Shown here: positions 1 through 13,102 of the stretch, piece by piece
How positions within the stretch are numbered: position 1 is the first letter of the stretch
Layout: every line of letters begins with the position of its first letter
Assembly: GCA_013396655.1 (NCBI GenBank)
Contig: WBMV01005060.1
Span: 186,001 to 250,000, forward strand
DNA: 64,000 nt
Reading direction: 5' to 3'
DNA from: Campylorhamphus procurvoides
Lineage: Eukaryota; Chordata; Aves; Passeriformes; Dendrocolaptidae
Made by a program: the position numbers and the translations under genes
Notes under the pieces: generated by a model
Told to the model about the DNA's origin: nothing
What the model saw: only the letters and a program-made list of their open reading frames with translations
Database searches by the model: none

Positions 1-758
1 CTTAAAAATCTGAGCTGAACTCACATGAGAAGTGAAAATTTGGTTTCTTCTGCTATGAAGAAAAACAAGCATTAAAAAATGCAGCTTATTTGCACAGCTG
101 ATCTTTTCAGACAATGAGTTTGTTTACATTTTAGCTTAAATAACAATATTTCTTCATGATATCTTCACATTTCTTCGTATTTGACATTGTGGTATTATTT
201 TCTACCTCTACACAGCTGGACATTGGGAAAAATCTGACATTGTCAATGTTATATTGCAACAAAACTGGTGATGTGGTATTTTGGGCTAGAAATGCAAAGC
301 AGAAAATAAAAATACGTATTTGTTGTTGTGACTGAGGCAAGCGGTAAAAATAGACAGGATTAATTACTACAGCAATATAGAGGTTTTTCTACAAAGATAT
401 ACATATGGCTTTCCTAAGGCAAAATTCACTATTTCTAAAAATACTATTTTTCTATAAAATATAAATACATGCTTTTATGTATCAACCACTTGCAAAACTA
501 TTTGAAAAGCAAAATTACTATCCTTATTAAAATTGCAATCTTTGACTCTTTATTTACTATATTTTATTCGGTGGGAACTACCTTGCCATTAAAGCTGCAC
601 TCCAGTTTTTTGCAAATCTAAAACTACTCCAAGGCACACCAAGTGTGTTTTAAGAGCCCTCAGCTCGACCCCCAGGTTAGATCAGCTTCAACCCCCGTTT
701 TGCCCTGTATGAAACCAACCCACACACTTCGTTGTAACCAAGTATTTTGTGTTGGTAC
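1..758 (-). other. PTPRN2: PTPRN2 intron, 5' part (downstream of the last exon in the window)
   Basis: AT-rich intron DNA. The next PTPRN2 exon, expected to begin with Val after IYE, is not present here. I see no repeat, RNA gene or coding-like segment. Confidence 0.85.
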
Positions 759-878
759 CTCGTAGATGTGGTAGAGGTTTGACCCTTCGTCTGGCCAATA
801 GTGGTAGCACTGCTTGACTCCGTTTTCCACGAGGGGTGTCAGCATGACAATAACGACACAGCCGTTCTCCCAGACCAT
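759..878 (-). CDS. PTPRN2: PTPRN2 exon: MVWE...CYHYWPD phosphatase segment
   Basis: This 120-nt exon encodes 40 codons (phase 0 to phase 0): [20 protein letters not shown], then [20 protein letters not shown]. It is the central beta-sheet of the phosphatase domain; VIVMLT and the C..YWP segment are family-wide motifs. In this family the enzyme is inactive or poor on phosphotyrosine because of changes in later loops, which lie outside the window. The acceptor is TTTGTCTGCAG. The donor by homology is GTACCA directly after the Glu codon, a weak match to consensus. The open frame continues past it for about 33 codons with no resemblance to the family, so that part is read as intron. The rest of the domain lies beyond the left edge. 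Confidence 0.95.
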
Positions 879-1496
879 CTGCAGACAAAGAAAGACACCG
901 TGGCCACATTGTGACTGCCTAATTACTGCGTGACATGTATAATTACTGCACTCAGACACACAATCAAAATTTATTCCATTCACAGGAAATTTATTTCATT
1001 TTCATTAGACACTTTTACTCTGCAGCTGCTTTCAAATCCCTGAATAAACTGGCACCATATTTTGCAGGCGTCCATGAAATATTAAAGAATTTCCTGTGAT
1101 TTCAAGTCGGGTCATCCACTAAACCTCTCCTTGCTCCTGGTACCGTGTTCAGCTGCTTTTCTGTCAAACTTTTAGATCCACTAAAGAAACACTGAATGAT
1201 GCTAGCAGATCTGAAGGTTTGATATTCAACACTAAAGCAGCACAGAGCTACTAAAGTCACATGTACTGAAACCTGTTTCTGTTCTCAGCCCTGTGTCTTT
1301 TTTCAGTTTGCCAAGTAGCAAAAGCCATTAAAGTGCTGCATTACTGAAACAATCATAAAAGTTGCATCTGAACAATAGTAGTGAAGAAAAGGCGGGAAAA
1401 ATCCAAATCAAATCTGTTCTCCCATAAATGTTTCAGATGAATAAATCATCCCTCCCAATGCACATTTATAAAAGATGTGTTGATAATATGCATTAT

Positions 1497-1920
1497 TTTC
1501 TCTTTCCTTCTTTCTTTTTCTGTATTTCAAATTTTCCTTTTTCTTTTTCTTTCTTTCTTTCTCTTTCTTTCTCTTTCTTTCTCTTTCTTTCTCTTTCTTT
1601 CTCTTTCTTTCTCTTTCTTTCTCTTTCTTTCTCTTTCTTTCTCTTTCTTTCTCTTTCTTTCTCTTTCTTTCTCTTTCTTTCTCTTTCTTTCTCTTTCTTT
1701 CTCTTTCTTTCTCTTTCTTTCTCTTTCTTTCTCTTTCTTTCTCTTTCTTTCTCTTTCTTTCTCTTTCTTTCTTTCTTTCCTCTTTTCCTTTCTCTTTTCC
1801 CTTTTCTGTCTTTTCTCTTTCTCATTTATATTCTTTTTGCTGTTGTTCTCTCCCCTCCCCCTTTCTCTTTTCTAGTTATCTTTTCTCCTTTTCCCCCCCC
1901 CCCCCCTTTTTTTTTTTTCC
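1497..1920. repeat. Long polypyrimidine tract with a 10-bp tandem repeat (CTCTTTCTTT)n
   Basis: The plus strand is almost pure C/T for about 420 bp. Its core, 1561-1770, is 21 perfect head-to-tail copies of the decamer CTCTTTCTTT. It is flanked by irregular CTTT/TTCC sequence and ends in a run of 14 C followed by 12 T (1893-1918). In PTPRN2 pre-mRNA it is a polypurine A/G tract about 620 nt upstream of the acceptor at 878. Because 10 is not a multiple of 3 and the unit lacks stop codons, all frames are open through it. The apparent Ser/Phe/Leu-rich and Lys/Glu/Arg-rich ORFs are artefacts. Confidence 0.97.
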
Positions 1921-4900
1921 TGAAGGTGAAAGGAAAGTCCAAGTCCTGCTACACACAGTGCACTCACAGAGCATAAGTACAGCAGGAAACAGAAGAAAAC
2001 AGAGTATCTTCACAGCCAGCATGATCACTTAATAATTTAGACCAGTCAAAGAGTAGGATACAGGAATCCAGCACATCCCCAACTAAAGGATTTGTGGATG
2101 TCTTCCACAAACAGCAGACAAGCAGAGATGCTCTGGTCTGGCATATCTCTGTTCCAAACACAGCCCATGGCTGAACAAAAAGGCTCCTATGAATTAATAC
2201 CAAGCAGCATAATTACTAAAAACTGTTATTATTGTGCTGTACATTGATGTTATATTTGCATACAACTTTCATTGTCCTTTTGCTAGCATATAAAATTACT
2301 AAATGTAAACTGTTCTTTTTGTGAAGGGTTATGTTTATTTCACAGAAATATTTATAAGCAACTGTATTGACATGTAAATTTTGTCAACAAAAAAGGCCTT
2401 TGTCTAAACTGTGCAAAGATGAGATGATACATTCAATTCAAGGATTATTTTTTTTAATTACATATCAAATAAAAAGGTTTCCCATTCATGGATAATGATG
2501 TTGTCTTCTCTTTTACGAATAGCTTGCATATAGAGAAACAAATAACATTTTTCTTCCCCCTTTTTTTTTTTATTTTGCAACATAATTAAAACAACTTTTA
2601 AAACCAGCTTAGAATTATTTAGAGAAATGAATCTAGGGTTTGCACAGAATAGGGTTATTTATCATTCTGAAAAGAAGTGCAGGAAAAATTACAGTGGAGT
2701 TTAAGAATAAAAATAATCTTTCTTATCTCTTTCCTTCTTTCCCCTTAAAAGATTTTTTTAAATAAAAATACCTGTAATTACCTCATCATCATGTTAAAAA
2801 TCTCATAATGCCACAAAACCATTTAAAAATACTTTAAAATTATAGACATTTTACAGACAGATGTAGATTTATAATTTGTATCTTTTCTTTATGGCAGCTC
2901 AGGCCACAGCTGGGAACCTTCTTTATATGTAAGGAAGATGATACAGATTTCATTCATTCTAATGTAGTTTCACTTTTTCAGTCAGCAATCAGACTAAGAT
3001 AAGAATTCAAAACATGCATCTTACTTTAAAACTAGCCCCACTAAATCAGTACTTCCATCACATAACGATTTAATGTGCCTTTAGAAGGTATAGAAGCTCA
3101 TTGAAGCCATTACGAAAATGAGGAGAAACACAGTTTTTATGAGTGTAATAAAAATACAATGATCTAGACCATAAACTAATCATCGAGCACTCTGCTTGTG
3201 CCACCCAAGTGTAACATTATAAAAGCCCACTCATTTAGAGAGGAATTCTTACAGTTTGGCAACCCTGTTCATTGGTTCAAAGATAGAGCATTTCATTAGA
3301 GAGGGGCTGTCTGCATCTCTGAAGATTTCATTAAGCATAAATCCAAATGAAAGTTAATTTAAACAAACAATTTCAAAGTTACTCTGGGGTATAATATTTC
3401 TTTTAGGTCATTGTGTGAAAAGTAGGAGTCAAATCTACTAAATCAAGAAGGCAATACAATCCAGTGCCATCATCCTGGTTATGACTGTCCCTGCATCTCC
3501 AGTGCTGAGCACTGAGATGGGAGTTTCACTAAGGCTCACAGCCTGTGACTGAAGGACTGAAGCATTTCCTTTGTTTCCTTGCTAATTTAAATATTAGAAC
3601 ATCAGGGTAGTATCTGGATTTCTTTCCAAATAACGTGAAAGCAGGACGAACCAAAGGCAGCTCACAGAGTTTTATGCTGTCACTGGTTCACCTCGCCATC
3701 TGCAGCTCCTAGATGAGTTTTTCAGAAGCTCCATCTCCCAGCACTAACACTTTGCTGTGCTCAGTGTGCAGGCATCTCCACAAACTGGAAAGCGGCCCCA
3801 AAGAGTCTGTCTTCGTAACGAAAGAAGTGGTGGCACAGACCAGGTTAGCACAACCCCAGTTCAGCCTCTGGAGAAGAGCCTCTGGTTACCAGAGACTTTT
3901 CAGCTGGGCTTGGAGAATAAAGGAGGAGGTTCAGTGGCAAAGTCATGGTAATTCATATACTTCTGAACTTTTCATGCTTGCACAATAGAAAGTAAGTCAA
4001 TGCATGTGATAGAAGAATAAAGAGAATATCAGGTCCTTGGGGCAGAGGCTTTTCTGTTTAGGTAGAGCCCAGCAAACTTAAACCTTAGACTCTAACTATC
4101 TATAAAAACTAAAAATTTTTATATATATTATATGATACACACATATATTTGCAATATATAAAACTAAACTTATTTAAATCACTTAGGACAGGCAATTTCA
4201 TGTTTGTGATTTATGGTAATACTTTCAGGAGAAGAAGAAATGTTGAAAGGAGTCTTCTGAGTGGAAGAGATAAAGTCTGAGCTACGCAGAGGAGCTCACT
4301 TCAGAGCTCACAAAGTATGCTCTGCTGGAAAGGGAGGACAGTGTGTAATTTTGTGTAACATCTTCCCTCAGCCTATAGGCCTAGAGAGCAACATGTTAAT
4401 AACCTTTAATGAGGTAAAGAGAGGTATGCATCATTCTCAAAACACTTAGACAAGAATAACACCATCCTGTTTCATTTATTGCAAATTAAAGGCTGAATCC
4501 TGCAACCCAAAGATGAGCAGTGTTTGAGACCCACAGGATTCCCTGTGGATGAAATTCACTAAGTGTAGAGACCTCACGCTGTGGTTATCCAGCATGCCAG
4601 TCCCATACAAAGGGATTCCACATTGGGATGAATTATATTTAGTACAAATGACTGGAAAAGGAGCACAGAATTGGTTTTTCAAGTAAGAAGTCACAAATAC
4701 TAGAATCAGTGTTAGAACACTGCCATGAATCAGATAAACATCATTTTTGATAGCTTATACTTTAAAAGGTCCTTGTTTACTAGCTTGTATTAATATTAAA
4801 CCCTTTTTTTTCCCAGACACTCTGTCCCTTTTAAGCTTCTTTTTATACTGAATGATCCTCCCCAAACTTCTTTTTCAGTCATTTTCTTCATTTTAGTGAT

Positions 4901-7900
4901 GGGGAAATCACAAAATATGAGCTCTGCCGAGGCTCTCTTCTTTCAAAGGAGACTAGTGGAGAAGTTTCAAAAATGTGATGATTTAAAAGTAGAAAACAGA
5001 GGGGGTAATCAGTTACATCCAGCCAGTTCACTAAATATAACAGGCTAATCACACCAGCTGCTTTCTGGGAGAGATCTCCAGCAAACTACAGAATTTGCCT
5101 TTTCAGTATTTTAGGCCTCCTATATGTTTGTAAATGCAAAGATTTGGAAAAGCAGAAATACCTGCAAACAGAACCCAAATAATTTCCATTGATAATCAAA
5201 AGTCAACATGAATAAATACAACTCCTAAAAAAACCAACAAAGCAAGGTACTAACTCTTGCTAGGTCAGACAGTATGCATCCCACTACATATTGTGAAAAT
5301 AATTAACTGTGACTTCTTTCCAGCTTTAAGAAAAGGGGGGAATCTTTTAGTTGAAGAAAATAAGTGGTGGGGAATTTAGATTTGTATTATCAACTAGAAT
5401 TTCACAATGTACGCCAGTCAAAAAATTATACAAGCTTTCTTTGCAAACTATTTTGTTTGAAAATGACTTATTTTGGTATGAAATGGGTCGAATCTGGCAA
5501 GGCCAGAATTGCCATTTGCAACGTCATAGCTGTGCCTGACAGCTAAGCAAACCTGTAGGTTGAAAAATTAACAGTCAACAATAGTATTTAATTTTAAAAG
5601 TATCTGACTGCAGCTGAAAAAATTGCTTCAGAGATGACGATGTATAAATACGAGCTTGTATGGCTCCATGTTATTATGCCCCCTGCTGCTGCAGCAACAC
5701 TTGTTTGGAAGTCAAGGGAAAAGGCAAATTCAAGATGATTGTGTGTGTTACAATAATTTATGCTTTTTCAGAGAAATATAAACTGCTCTTATTCTTCTCA
5801 GTAGACTCCTAACTCAAGCCTTATTAGTAAATAATTTAAATATGAGCTCTGTTTGGAATCGCAGTGCTTACAAAGCCACATTAAGGAGCAAAAGTCCACC
5901 AAAATCGTCAGTAATTACCTTTTCACTTTAATACTGAAAAGGTGTAAACTAAACAATAAAAGGATACAAATTTTAAAAGGACCACTTCTAAGTCTCTTCT
6001 CCACCCAGAGCCATAATTAGAAGTGAGCATGGTAAATGCACACTCCTTTACTGAACGCCTATGGAATTGCTAATGCTATATTTATTTCTCATAGCTTGAC
6101 AAGTTACTAGAGCTCTAGGGGCTACTGTTCTGTGCCTACGTCTCCCTTGCTGTTTTTCTGTTATTAAATTAAAATATGCATATTTTACACATTGAATTGC
6201 TTTCTGTTGGTTTACATCTGCTCTTCTTTCTGAAGGTGAGAACTGATTAGACATGCAGGAAGTCCCATCCCAGACAAGGAAAATAAAACTTGGGAATCAA
6301 AACTGCTTGAAAGCACAGAACAAAATGCAGAAGCGTAATTTAGTCTGTAAATTAATTTCAACACTCACAAAACGTGCTGAACTGGGAGCACAGAAACCAG
6401 CAATTAGAGCAGAGGAGGGTTTGGTACATTTGTTGCTACTCAGCCCATGGGCTTGGAACACTGATTTTGCAGGAAAGACTCATTCAACTACAGAGACATG
6501 GTCTCCTGACACTGGGATTTGCCCTTGGAGATCACTGATGAGTAATCCTTTTTACAGAGGAAACAATCAAGTGACAGTATTTTGTATTTCTTTTGTTGAA
6601 TTCCAAAACTGGAAGAGACAAGCAAGTGTTGCTGATCAGATATGCAAAGATTTATCACGTCCTTAAGACTGAGACTCAGGAATCAGTTCTTAACACATCA
6701 GTGTGATCTGGGAGGAAACCAGTAGTCAGTTTTTGAATGGATGCTGACAATTTACTTCTGAATATGGTAGAGAAAATTCAAAATAGTTTTAGAATAAGAA
6801 ATGCAAGACTGGTGCAAAGAAAAGCAAATGGCAATTGAACTCCCTGGCTCACATGAGGGCTGTGGACTTTACTCTTGGGACTCCTTCTGCACTTTACATT
6901 TAATAATCTTGCAATAAAAGTGAAAAATAAGCAAGGGAGTAAAGATGAGGTTCCCTCACTCACTATAACCACCATAGTGCAAACCTCCACTCCAGTGAGC
7001 TCTTTTTGTTTGTCAGCATAAAATGCCCAGCTTTAAAAATGAGGGTGAAGAGCATTTCCAAGATTATTTCATGTACTGGCAAAGAGTGGAGGAAAGATGG
7101 GTAATGAAAAGCATGGGGTTGATCCAGAACATGTAGGATGAAGTTTTCCTTCCCTCCTAGAGGAATGTGCTAACCACAAAGGGCCAGCACTGAAGTCTGC
7201 CTTCCTGGTCCTGTGTCTGACCTGTGCTATTCATGAGTGATATCTTCTCTGTCACTCTTACCAGACTGGAGCCCTTCAGGGACTAAGGCATTTGGCGAAC
7301 TATCTAGACTGAGCTACAGAACTATTTAGGCAAAACCAAGGGAATTTTCTAGTCTAAACTACAAGTGTGGACTGTATTTAATCTCATGGTTTGCTGTTGT
7401 AGGTGCTTTGAACCTTAATGAACATTTGCAAAATGAGGAAAATCATTTTTCTTTACTGCTTCTGTAGAAGTTATGTAATACTCAGGAAATGATTAATTAT
7501 GTTTGTCATGGAGGGAGGGCATCACAGAAAAACAAATGGTTACAAAAATTACATATCACATATGATTTTATTTTCTAAAGCAACTAAAGCATGGCAAGAA
7601 GTGCTTGTTTCCTCCATTTCCCTTAATATGGTAAAGTAAAAAAATGTGAAAATGCACTTCCCTCCAAAAAGGAGGAAGCAAAGAAGGGCAAATGTGGGTA
7701 GATTTATGAAAGCAAGACATAATGTGGGGTATTTTCCAGAGGGAAAATTTATGGCCTCCTACAGAAATCTTCATTTGGAGATGACAAACCTTAGCAGACA
7801 CGCAATTCATAAAAGCAGCGTAATTAAGAACAATTTTTTCAGAGCAAGGACAGTTGGTTCTAAACATCCTAACTCTTAGGAATAGTTTCTTGCATATTAT

Positions 7901-9261
7901 CATCCCTTGATTCTTAGAGTACTTTGCAAGTTAAGACATGTACTTCATGTCAAATACTTCGTGGAATTATAACCCAGCACATACGGAAAATAATAAAATT
8001 TTATGCCTCCAGAATTATTCACAACATGGAACTCCTGCTGCGAAAACTTGTTATAGATCAGAAATGTTCTACATCCTCTTTCTTTTGAATTATGTTCAAA
8101 GAGATGTTGAATTTTAATAGCGCTCTGTGAAAGAGCTGAGTGAAATCTCACTGAAGCTGCTGGACAAAATCATCACCTTTCATTCAAGATAAATGTAAGA
8201 AACAAGCAAACTCTTTTATGAAGTCTGATAATTGAAATTACAGAAGTTATCATCAAAAACAAGAGAAACGTGAAGCATATGGACCCATGAGTTTCTCTAG
8301 AAACTGATATGCTTAATGTAGAGAGAGAGCATTAATCAAGGCAAGATGATTAATCCCGATAAGCAGCATAAATGTGCAAAAGGAATAAAGAAACCACCAG
8401 CTCAGCTCAACAAACTAGCATTGTGATCCTGGTAGAAGAAAAGCTGAAAGAGAGGTTGGGGGTAAAACACTGGGTGAATGAGGTTTGGAAAAAAGAAGTT
8501 ATTGCCTGTTATTTGATTCTGTCTTTGTTCAAGGAAATAAAACTCTGTACTTTCTTTGTAAATAAAATGGAACTCTACCAAAGCAAAACCCTGTCCTGAG
8601 GATGAATTTTCTTTCCAGCTGAGAAGAAAACAACCCACAGACCTGACAAATTGTTTAACCACTCAGGTAAAAATGGATTAATACCATGTGAGAGAGTCAT
8701 CCAGTTTTCAAGAAAGAGAATCGTGAGGTGGAATTCCCACTGAACCAAAATAGAATCAATGAAGGATGTATCTTACAGAAATAGTAATTGGTAAAAAGAG
8801 ATGAAAACAAGACCAGACAAAATTAAATGAAGACTTAAATCAGCTGGAGGCTTTTAAAAATTAATTAAAGTAGTGGCTGGAAAACTTCCAGAGTGGTCCA
8901 AGAGATGACAAGCAGGCAGAGATGAAATCTCTGCTTGAGCCACAAACACAGAATATCCAGACAGATTAGGAAGCCCTGTGGCAAAACAGATCAATGAGAT
9001 GACTGACAACACAACTCCTGCAGGCTGGGAAGTTTTCAAAGAAATAAGTAACCCAGGAAAGTTGGAACTAACTTGGCACTTGCTGACTTAGAGAAGCTGT
9101 GCCAAGCAACTAAGGAGCTGGAGAAGTAAACTGGAGGGACAGAGATAACTGTGGGAGTCTGATGCCTGGAACCAGTCTTATGCCATTAGAGAAGCCAGTG
9201 TAAGAGTACTGCCTTTTAATCATTATTTTTTACAACATATACAAATTTGAACACCATTTGA

Positions 9262-10628
9262 AAATTACCAATATCCAGGAGTTTGGACCATCTCCAGCTC
9301 AAATGCTGTGTCTTTGAAAGAAAAACTTCCATCAAGCTGGATCTCTGAGGTCAGTGTGAAACCCCAAATAGACAAGAAGTTGTACAGAAAATTCTGAGCC
9401 TAATGGCCAACTCTAGTGGCTCAAGTTAGATGGTACTGGAGAATGACACCCACTCTTCTCCACCCTACCGAAAAGACATAACCTTCCAAGAAGAAGTGAT
9501 ATCAATGACATTTCTCCCTCTTAAGTCTTGTAGTGGTACAATGTTTGGATCTATTCACCTGTAGGAAGAATGCTAAACGAGATGAGCTGGACCAAGTGTC
9601 ATCCATGCTGTATGAAAAAGCTTTGCCTAGTTGGGGAAACAGAAGACACTGATCTAACCATGATCTTTTTTCACAATCCGGGCAACTTGAAAACAGTAAA
9701 TGGGAATTGGATTGCTAAGTGTCTAACAGCACTTGCACTAAGATACTGGGTATGTGGATCAGCATAAGAGGTTTTAGAGGGGCCTGCCAATAAAACTTGA
9801 AAAAAAGGTTACCCAAAACTAAATTATCTGATTGATCTTAAAAAGAGATGGTGGATGTGACCACGTGATCATGTAGTTGACAGACAAAGAGTAACAGACA
9901 TAGCAGAGCAGTGTCAGAGCTCAGGAACTGAGTTCCTTTGGGATGAAGCTTCCTCCAGATGCACCTGTAGTCTTCGCCCCTGCCAGTGGGGATTTGGTTC
10001 ATTGGACTACTGGACAGTTGGTCTCAAGCAAAACCTACAAAGTACTGTGACATTCTATAATTCCATTCATAGCAGGCCACGCTGCTTGCTGCTGTAGACA
10101 AGGTCACTGATTGGTGGAACAATCTAGTGCAAGCTTAAGGGAAACCAGGTTTATAAACTGTGTCAGGAATTTGAGCACGAAATCTAGACAGGCCAAATCA
10201 GCAGCAGTTTGGATTTCATTATGGGTATCAGCTGTGTTGTGAATGCTGAGAAAGCTGCCTTACACTTTCCAGTAAAACAAATGTTCTGTAGACAAGTGTC
10301 TTCCAGAAATCAGCTTGAAATGCCTCCAGAATGGAAACAATTATAGCAGGTTCTTGCTGGGGCAGCCTTTCAGCCAATATACAGTGCAGTGGCTGATACC
10401 CACAGTGCACTTGGGCTCTTGGGAATCTTAGCAGCAAAATCTCTGCAAAAATTGGAAGCAATGCACCTAGTAAATATTGCTATAGAAGGTGATGCCAAGC
10501 TCCAAGCATTTCTGTTGGGCTTGCTAAAGCATGGCAATGTGCATTTAGACAAGGAACAGCAGAATAGTCCCAGATCTCTCTGGAGTCAGTCACTCCTCCC
10601 ACTATCAGTCAGAAAACTGCCTCAGTGA
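9262..10628 (+). pseudogene. Decayed coding-like stretch, product unidentified
   Basis: One plus-strand frame from 9570 to 10628 (352 codons) has only seven internal stops, at 9765, 9798, 9858, 10095, 10125, 10185 and 10344. About twenty would be expected at this base composition. The open blocks are 65, 78, 52 and 93 codons long. Just upstream a second frame (9262-9561) has blocks of 28, 26 and 44 codons between stops at 9259, 9346, 9427 and 9562, as if one frameshift separated the two. The flanks return to ordinary stop density. I do not recognise the product. A Tyr-Trp-Val-Cys-Gly string near 9744-9758 is only weakly reminiscent of retroviral surface glycoproteins. No LTRs, primer-binding site or poly(A) tail were found. 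It could be an old retroelement piece, a processed pseudogene or a chance low-stop region. Confidence 0.3.
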
Positions 10629-13024
10629 GCACAAAAAGGGGAAAACAGCAACACAACTCAGCAACAGCTGGCATTAAATGGAGGAGGGAGAGGGAGGAGA
10701 ACCACTGAGAAGATGTATCAAGAATGAATAATTGAATCTTTAAACAGTCCCTGGTGGCAGCACCATGGAAGCACCATAAACTACAGAAAAATGTATTAAG
10801 TAGATATCAAAGGATTGTGCCCTGACAGGAGTGAAGACTCTATTTTTCACAGCAAGTTCAGGCTTCCCAGGCCTTACCTTAAATTAGGTACTATTAGGTG
10901 AAAAACAGAAATTAACTTCTCTGCCACAACTGGGCATAAACTGCAACATCTTCAAGCCATGGCTTGGGACTTGTACACTGGACCTACTAAATTTCAGTGG
11001 TTGTGGATGTGCTGTTCTGTAAGCAGGTCATCTCTCTTGGCATGTTTCTTATGCCTAGTTGGTACCCTGGTGCACGTAAAAGGCTTGGGACAGAAACCAG
11101 CACACTGACATGTGTTCAGTAAGAAGTCTAAAAGTGGGTGACGGACCAATCTGACATAGGCATATTGTTATGTTGAAGTGACAGAAATCATCAAAATAAA
11201 TGTCAGAAACCAACTTTTCTATGGGAACCTAATGGAATAAACAATAAAAGAACATCACATCAAAAATGGACACCCAGCCACACTCGAACCGCAGGTGAAC
11301 CACTGCTGCCAAATAATTTGTGTGGAGATGTTTGCTGCAAATCTGGTGGGGAGATGGAATGAACGTGCACTGATGGATAACTGGGAGGAGAAACAGTAAA
11401 TAGAGCAGAAAGAAAGTGAAGACTCCTCCACTCAAAATAGCATGAGAAAAGAAAGTAAAGAAAGAGATTTTTGGGTATGAAGTTACAATGAAGAAGACTG
11501 GATCACAGAACAGAGAAGTAACATTTAGTTTCTAGCCTCTGTGACCATGCAAACAGATTGCCTAACTGTTCAAACTGATGTGGAAGAAGAACAAAAGATA
11601 TTATTCATACTATGCTTGTATGATTAATTCTGATTTCTGCAATGCTTATACAAAATGGGCTCTTTAAACACCTCATTTAAAAGAGAGAACATAGATTTTT
11701 TTTTTCCAACATGCAAAAGGGCAGTTGTAGGCCAAAATACACAAAATTTATATATATATTTGATATTGCATGTTTAACTTAACAAATACTTTTTCAAGTT
11801 CCATGCCTGTTATAAGGAATCCACCTGCCAAGGGCAAAAAAAATCAGTCTTCTCAATTGTGTCTAATTTCCAAACAGTGAAGACAAAAAACACAAGTCAC
11901 TTGAAAATTTAAGCCAGATCAAAAGTTCAACTGACTTCAAGCAGAAAGCATTTGTTCTGCCCTTACAAAAACCAGTTCTAAAATATCTCAGACTGAGCAC
12001 TTAAATATCCAGGCACACAAAATTCAACAATTTTTTTGAAAATGCCCTGATTCCTCATCAGAAAGAGTAGGAAATTGTGACATGAAAAGCATCTTCAATA
12101 GGGATCAGTCAATGCTTTCTAATCATAGGTCAAGTGTTGCAGATGAAGAGATGATTTCAACTGATGCAAGCTCCTAAAATACAATGACACTTCTGAAATT
12201 GTCACAGAGATATTTTCTATCTTCACAACAAATGCTCCCAAATTCATAACACAAAACAAAAAATAAAAGCATATGTTTGTGTTGATAATAAGCTCCATTT
12301 GGCCTCCTCCCCAAACAGCTTCCGTAAACTTTCAGGAGCACTTCTACACTTCCAAAGGAATATCTAACACAGTGTATCCAGCACACAATCACACACATCT
12401 AGCCTGGCTATGTGTGTATGCCCAAGTCTGAGAGATGCACTGGCACATGAAACATCTCTGTGCAAAGTATGCTCCTATTTGTGCATCAACAACTCTTGCA
12501 TTTAGCCCCAGTCCTGCAAAAAAATTCTGCCCCTACTTAAATTTATGCAGCTGGGTCTTAACTCACCTACATGTGGGAAGGAAAATACATAAGAATTTAA
12601 GCATATTGGGGAACTGGGACATCTGAGAAGTAGGTTTCAATGGGAAAATTCATGGCACACAGTGTTAGGTCCTTTCTAATCTGGAGAGTAACAATGAATT
12701 CTGGCTACATTCTTCAGAAGGTCAGGTCCTCTGAAAATTACCCAGTCCTTGGCAGTTATTTAATTACAGACACCTGGCACTAAAATATGAATATTTTAGC
12801 CTGAGGTTTTCAATATAATTTTCAGATCAATTATTACTTTGCAGGGCTTGTCTTATACATAAATGGCTTGAATATCCATGTACTAGATTCTACAAAGACA
12901 TTTGAATGAAGGTTATTCTGCCTGTAATGACTCAAGCACAACGTATTTTTATACAACTTACATTTCAAGAGGCATAGGAAAACTTGTGACATAAATTCAG
13001 TTTTCAAAGAGGTGTTCAACTTAC

Positions 13025-13102
13025 CTGCCAGAAGTCAGCAACAGTAGCAGGGAGAGGGCCCTGGGTGGCAATATATGCAGGATTTCGGGGGTCATGGTCC
13101 AT
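13025..13102 (-). CDS. PTPRN2: PTPRN2 exon: YIATQGPLP phosphatase motif
   Basis: This 78-nt exon encodes 26 codons (phase 0 to phase 0), [18 protein letters not shown] followed by [17 protein letters not shown]...DFW is the conserved core motif of tyrosine-phosphatase domains. The MDHDPRNP lead-in is characteristic of the PTPRN/PTPRN2 family. The acceptor reads TTCCAG directly above the ATG codon, and the donor is GTAAGT immediately below the CAG codon of DFWQ. The Met is internal, since the preceding exon ends DYINASPI in phase 0. At protein level the 26 residues look identical to mammalian PTPRN2 as far as I can recall, so this part is under strong constraint. Confidence 0.97.

Larger units (their letters stand above)
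879..13024 (-). other. PTPRN2: PTPRN2 intron, 12.1 kb, phase 0
   Basis: The intron starts GTAAGT at 13024 and ends TTTGTCTGCAG at 879. It holds the polypyrimidine/decamer tract (1497-1920) and the decayed coding-like stretch (9262-10628), both listed separately. 2000-8600 is AT-rich single-copy-looking sequence with no recognised element. 10630-13020 also shows nothing recognisable. Open frames of 60-140 codons scattered here have no splice context or family resemblance. Confidence 0.9.

Noticed and set aside
1428..1976. Long Ser/Phe/Leu-rich plus-strand ORFs and a Lys/Glu/Arg-rich minus-strand ORF
   Set aside because: They are translations of the decamer and polypyrimidine tract, which contains no stop codon in any frame. 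They are not genes.
6253..6666. 137-codon plus-strand ORF
   Set aside because: No domain, no splice signals and no codon bias. Consistent with chance.
8372..8599. AATAAA-rich stretch upstream of the decayed frame, considered as an LTR
   Set aside because: No matching second copy downstream, no TG...CA ends and no primer-binding site could be shown.
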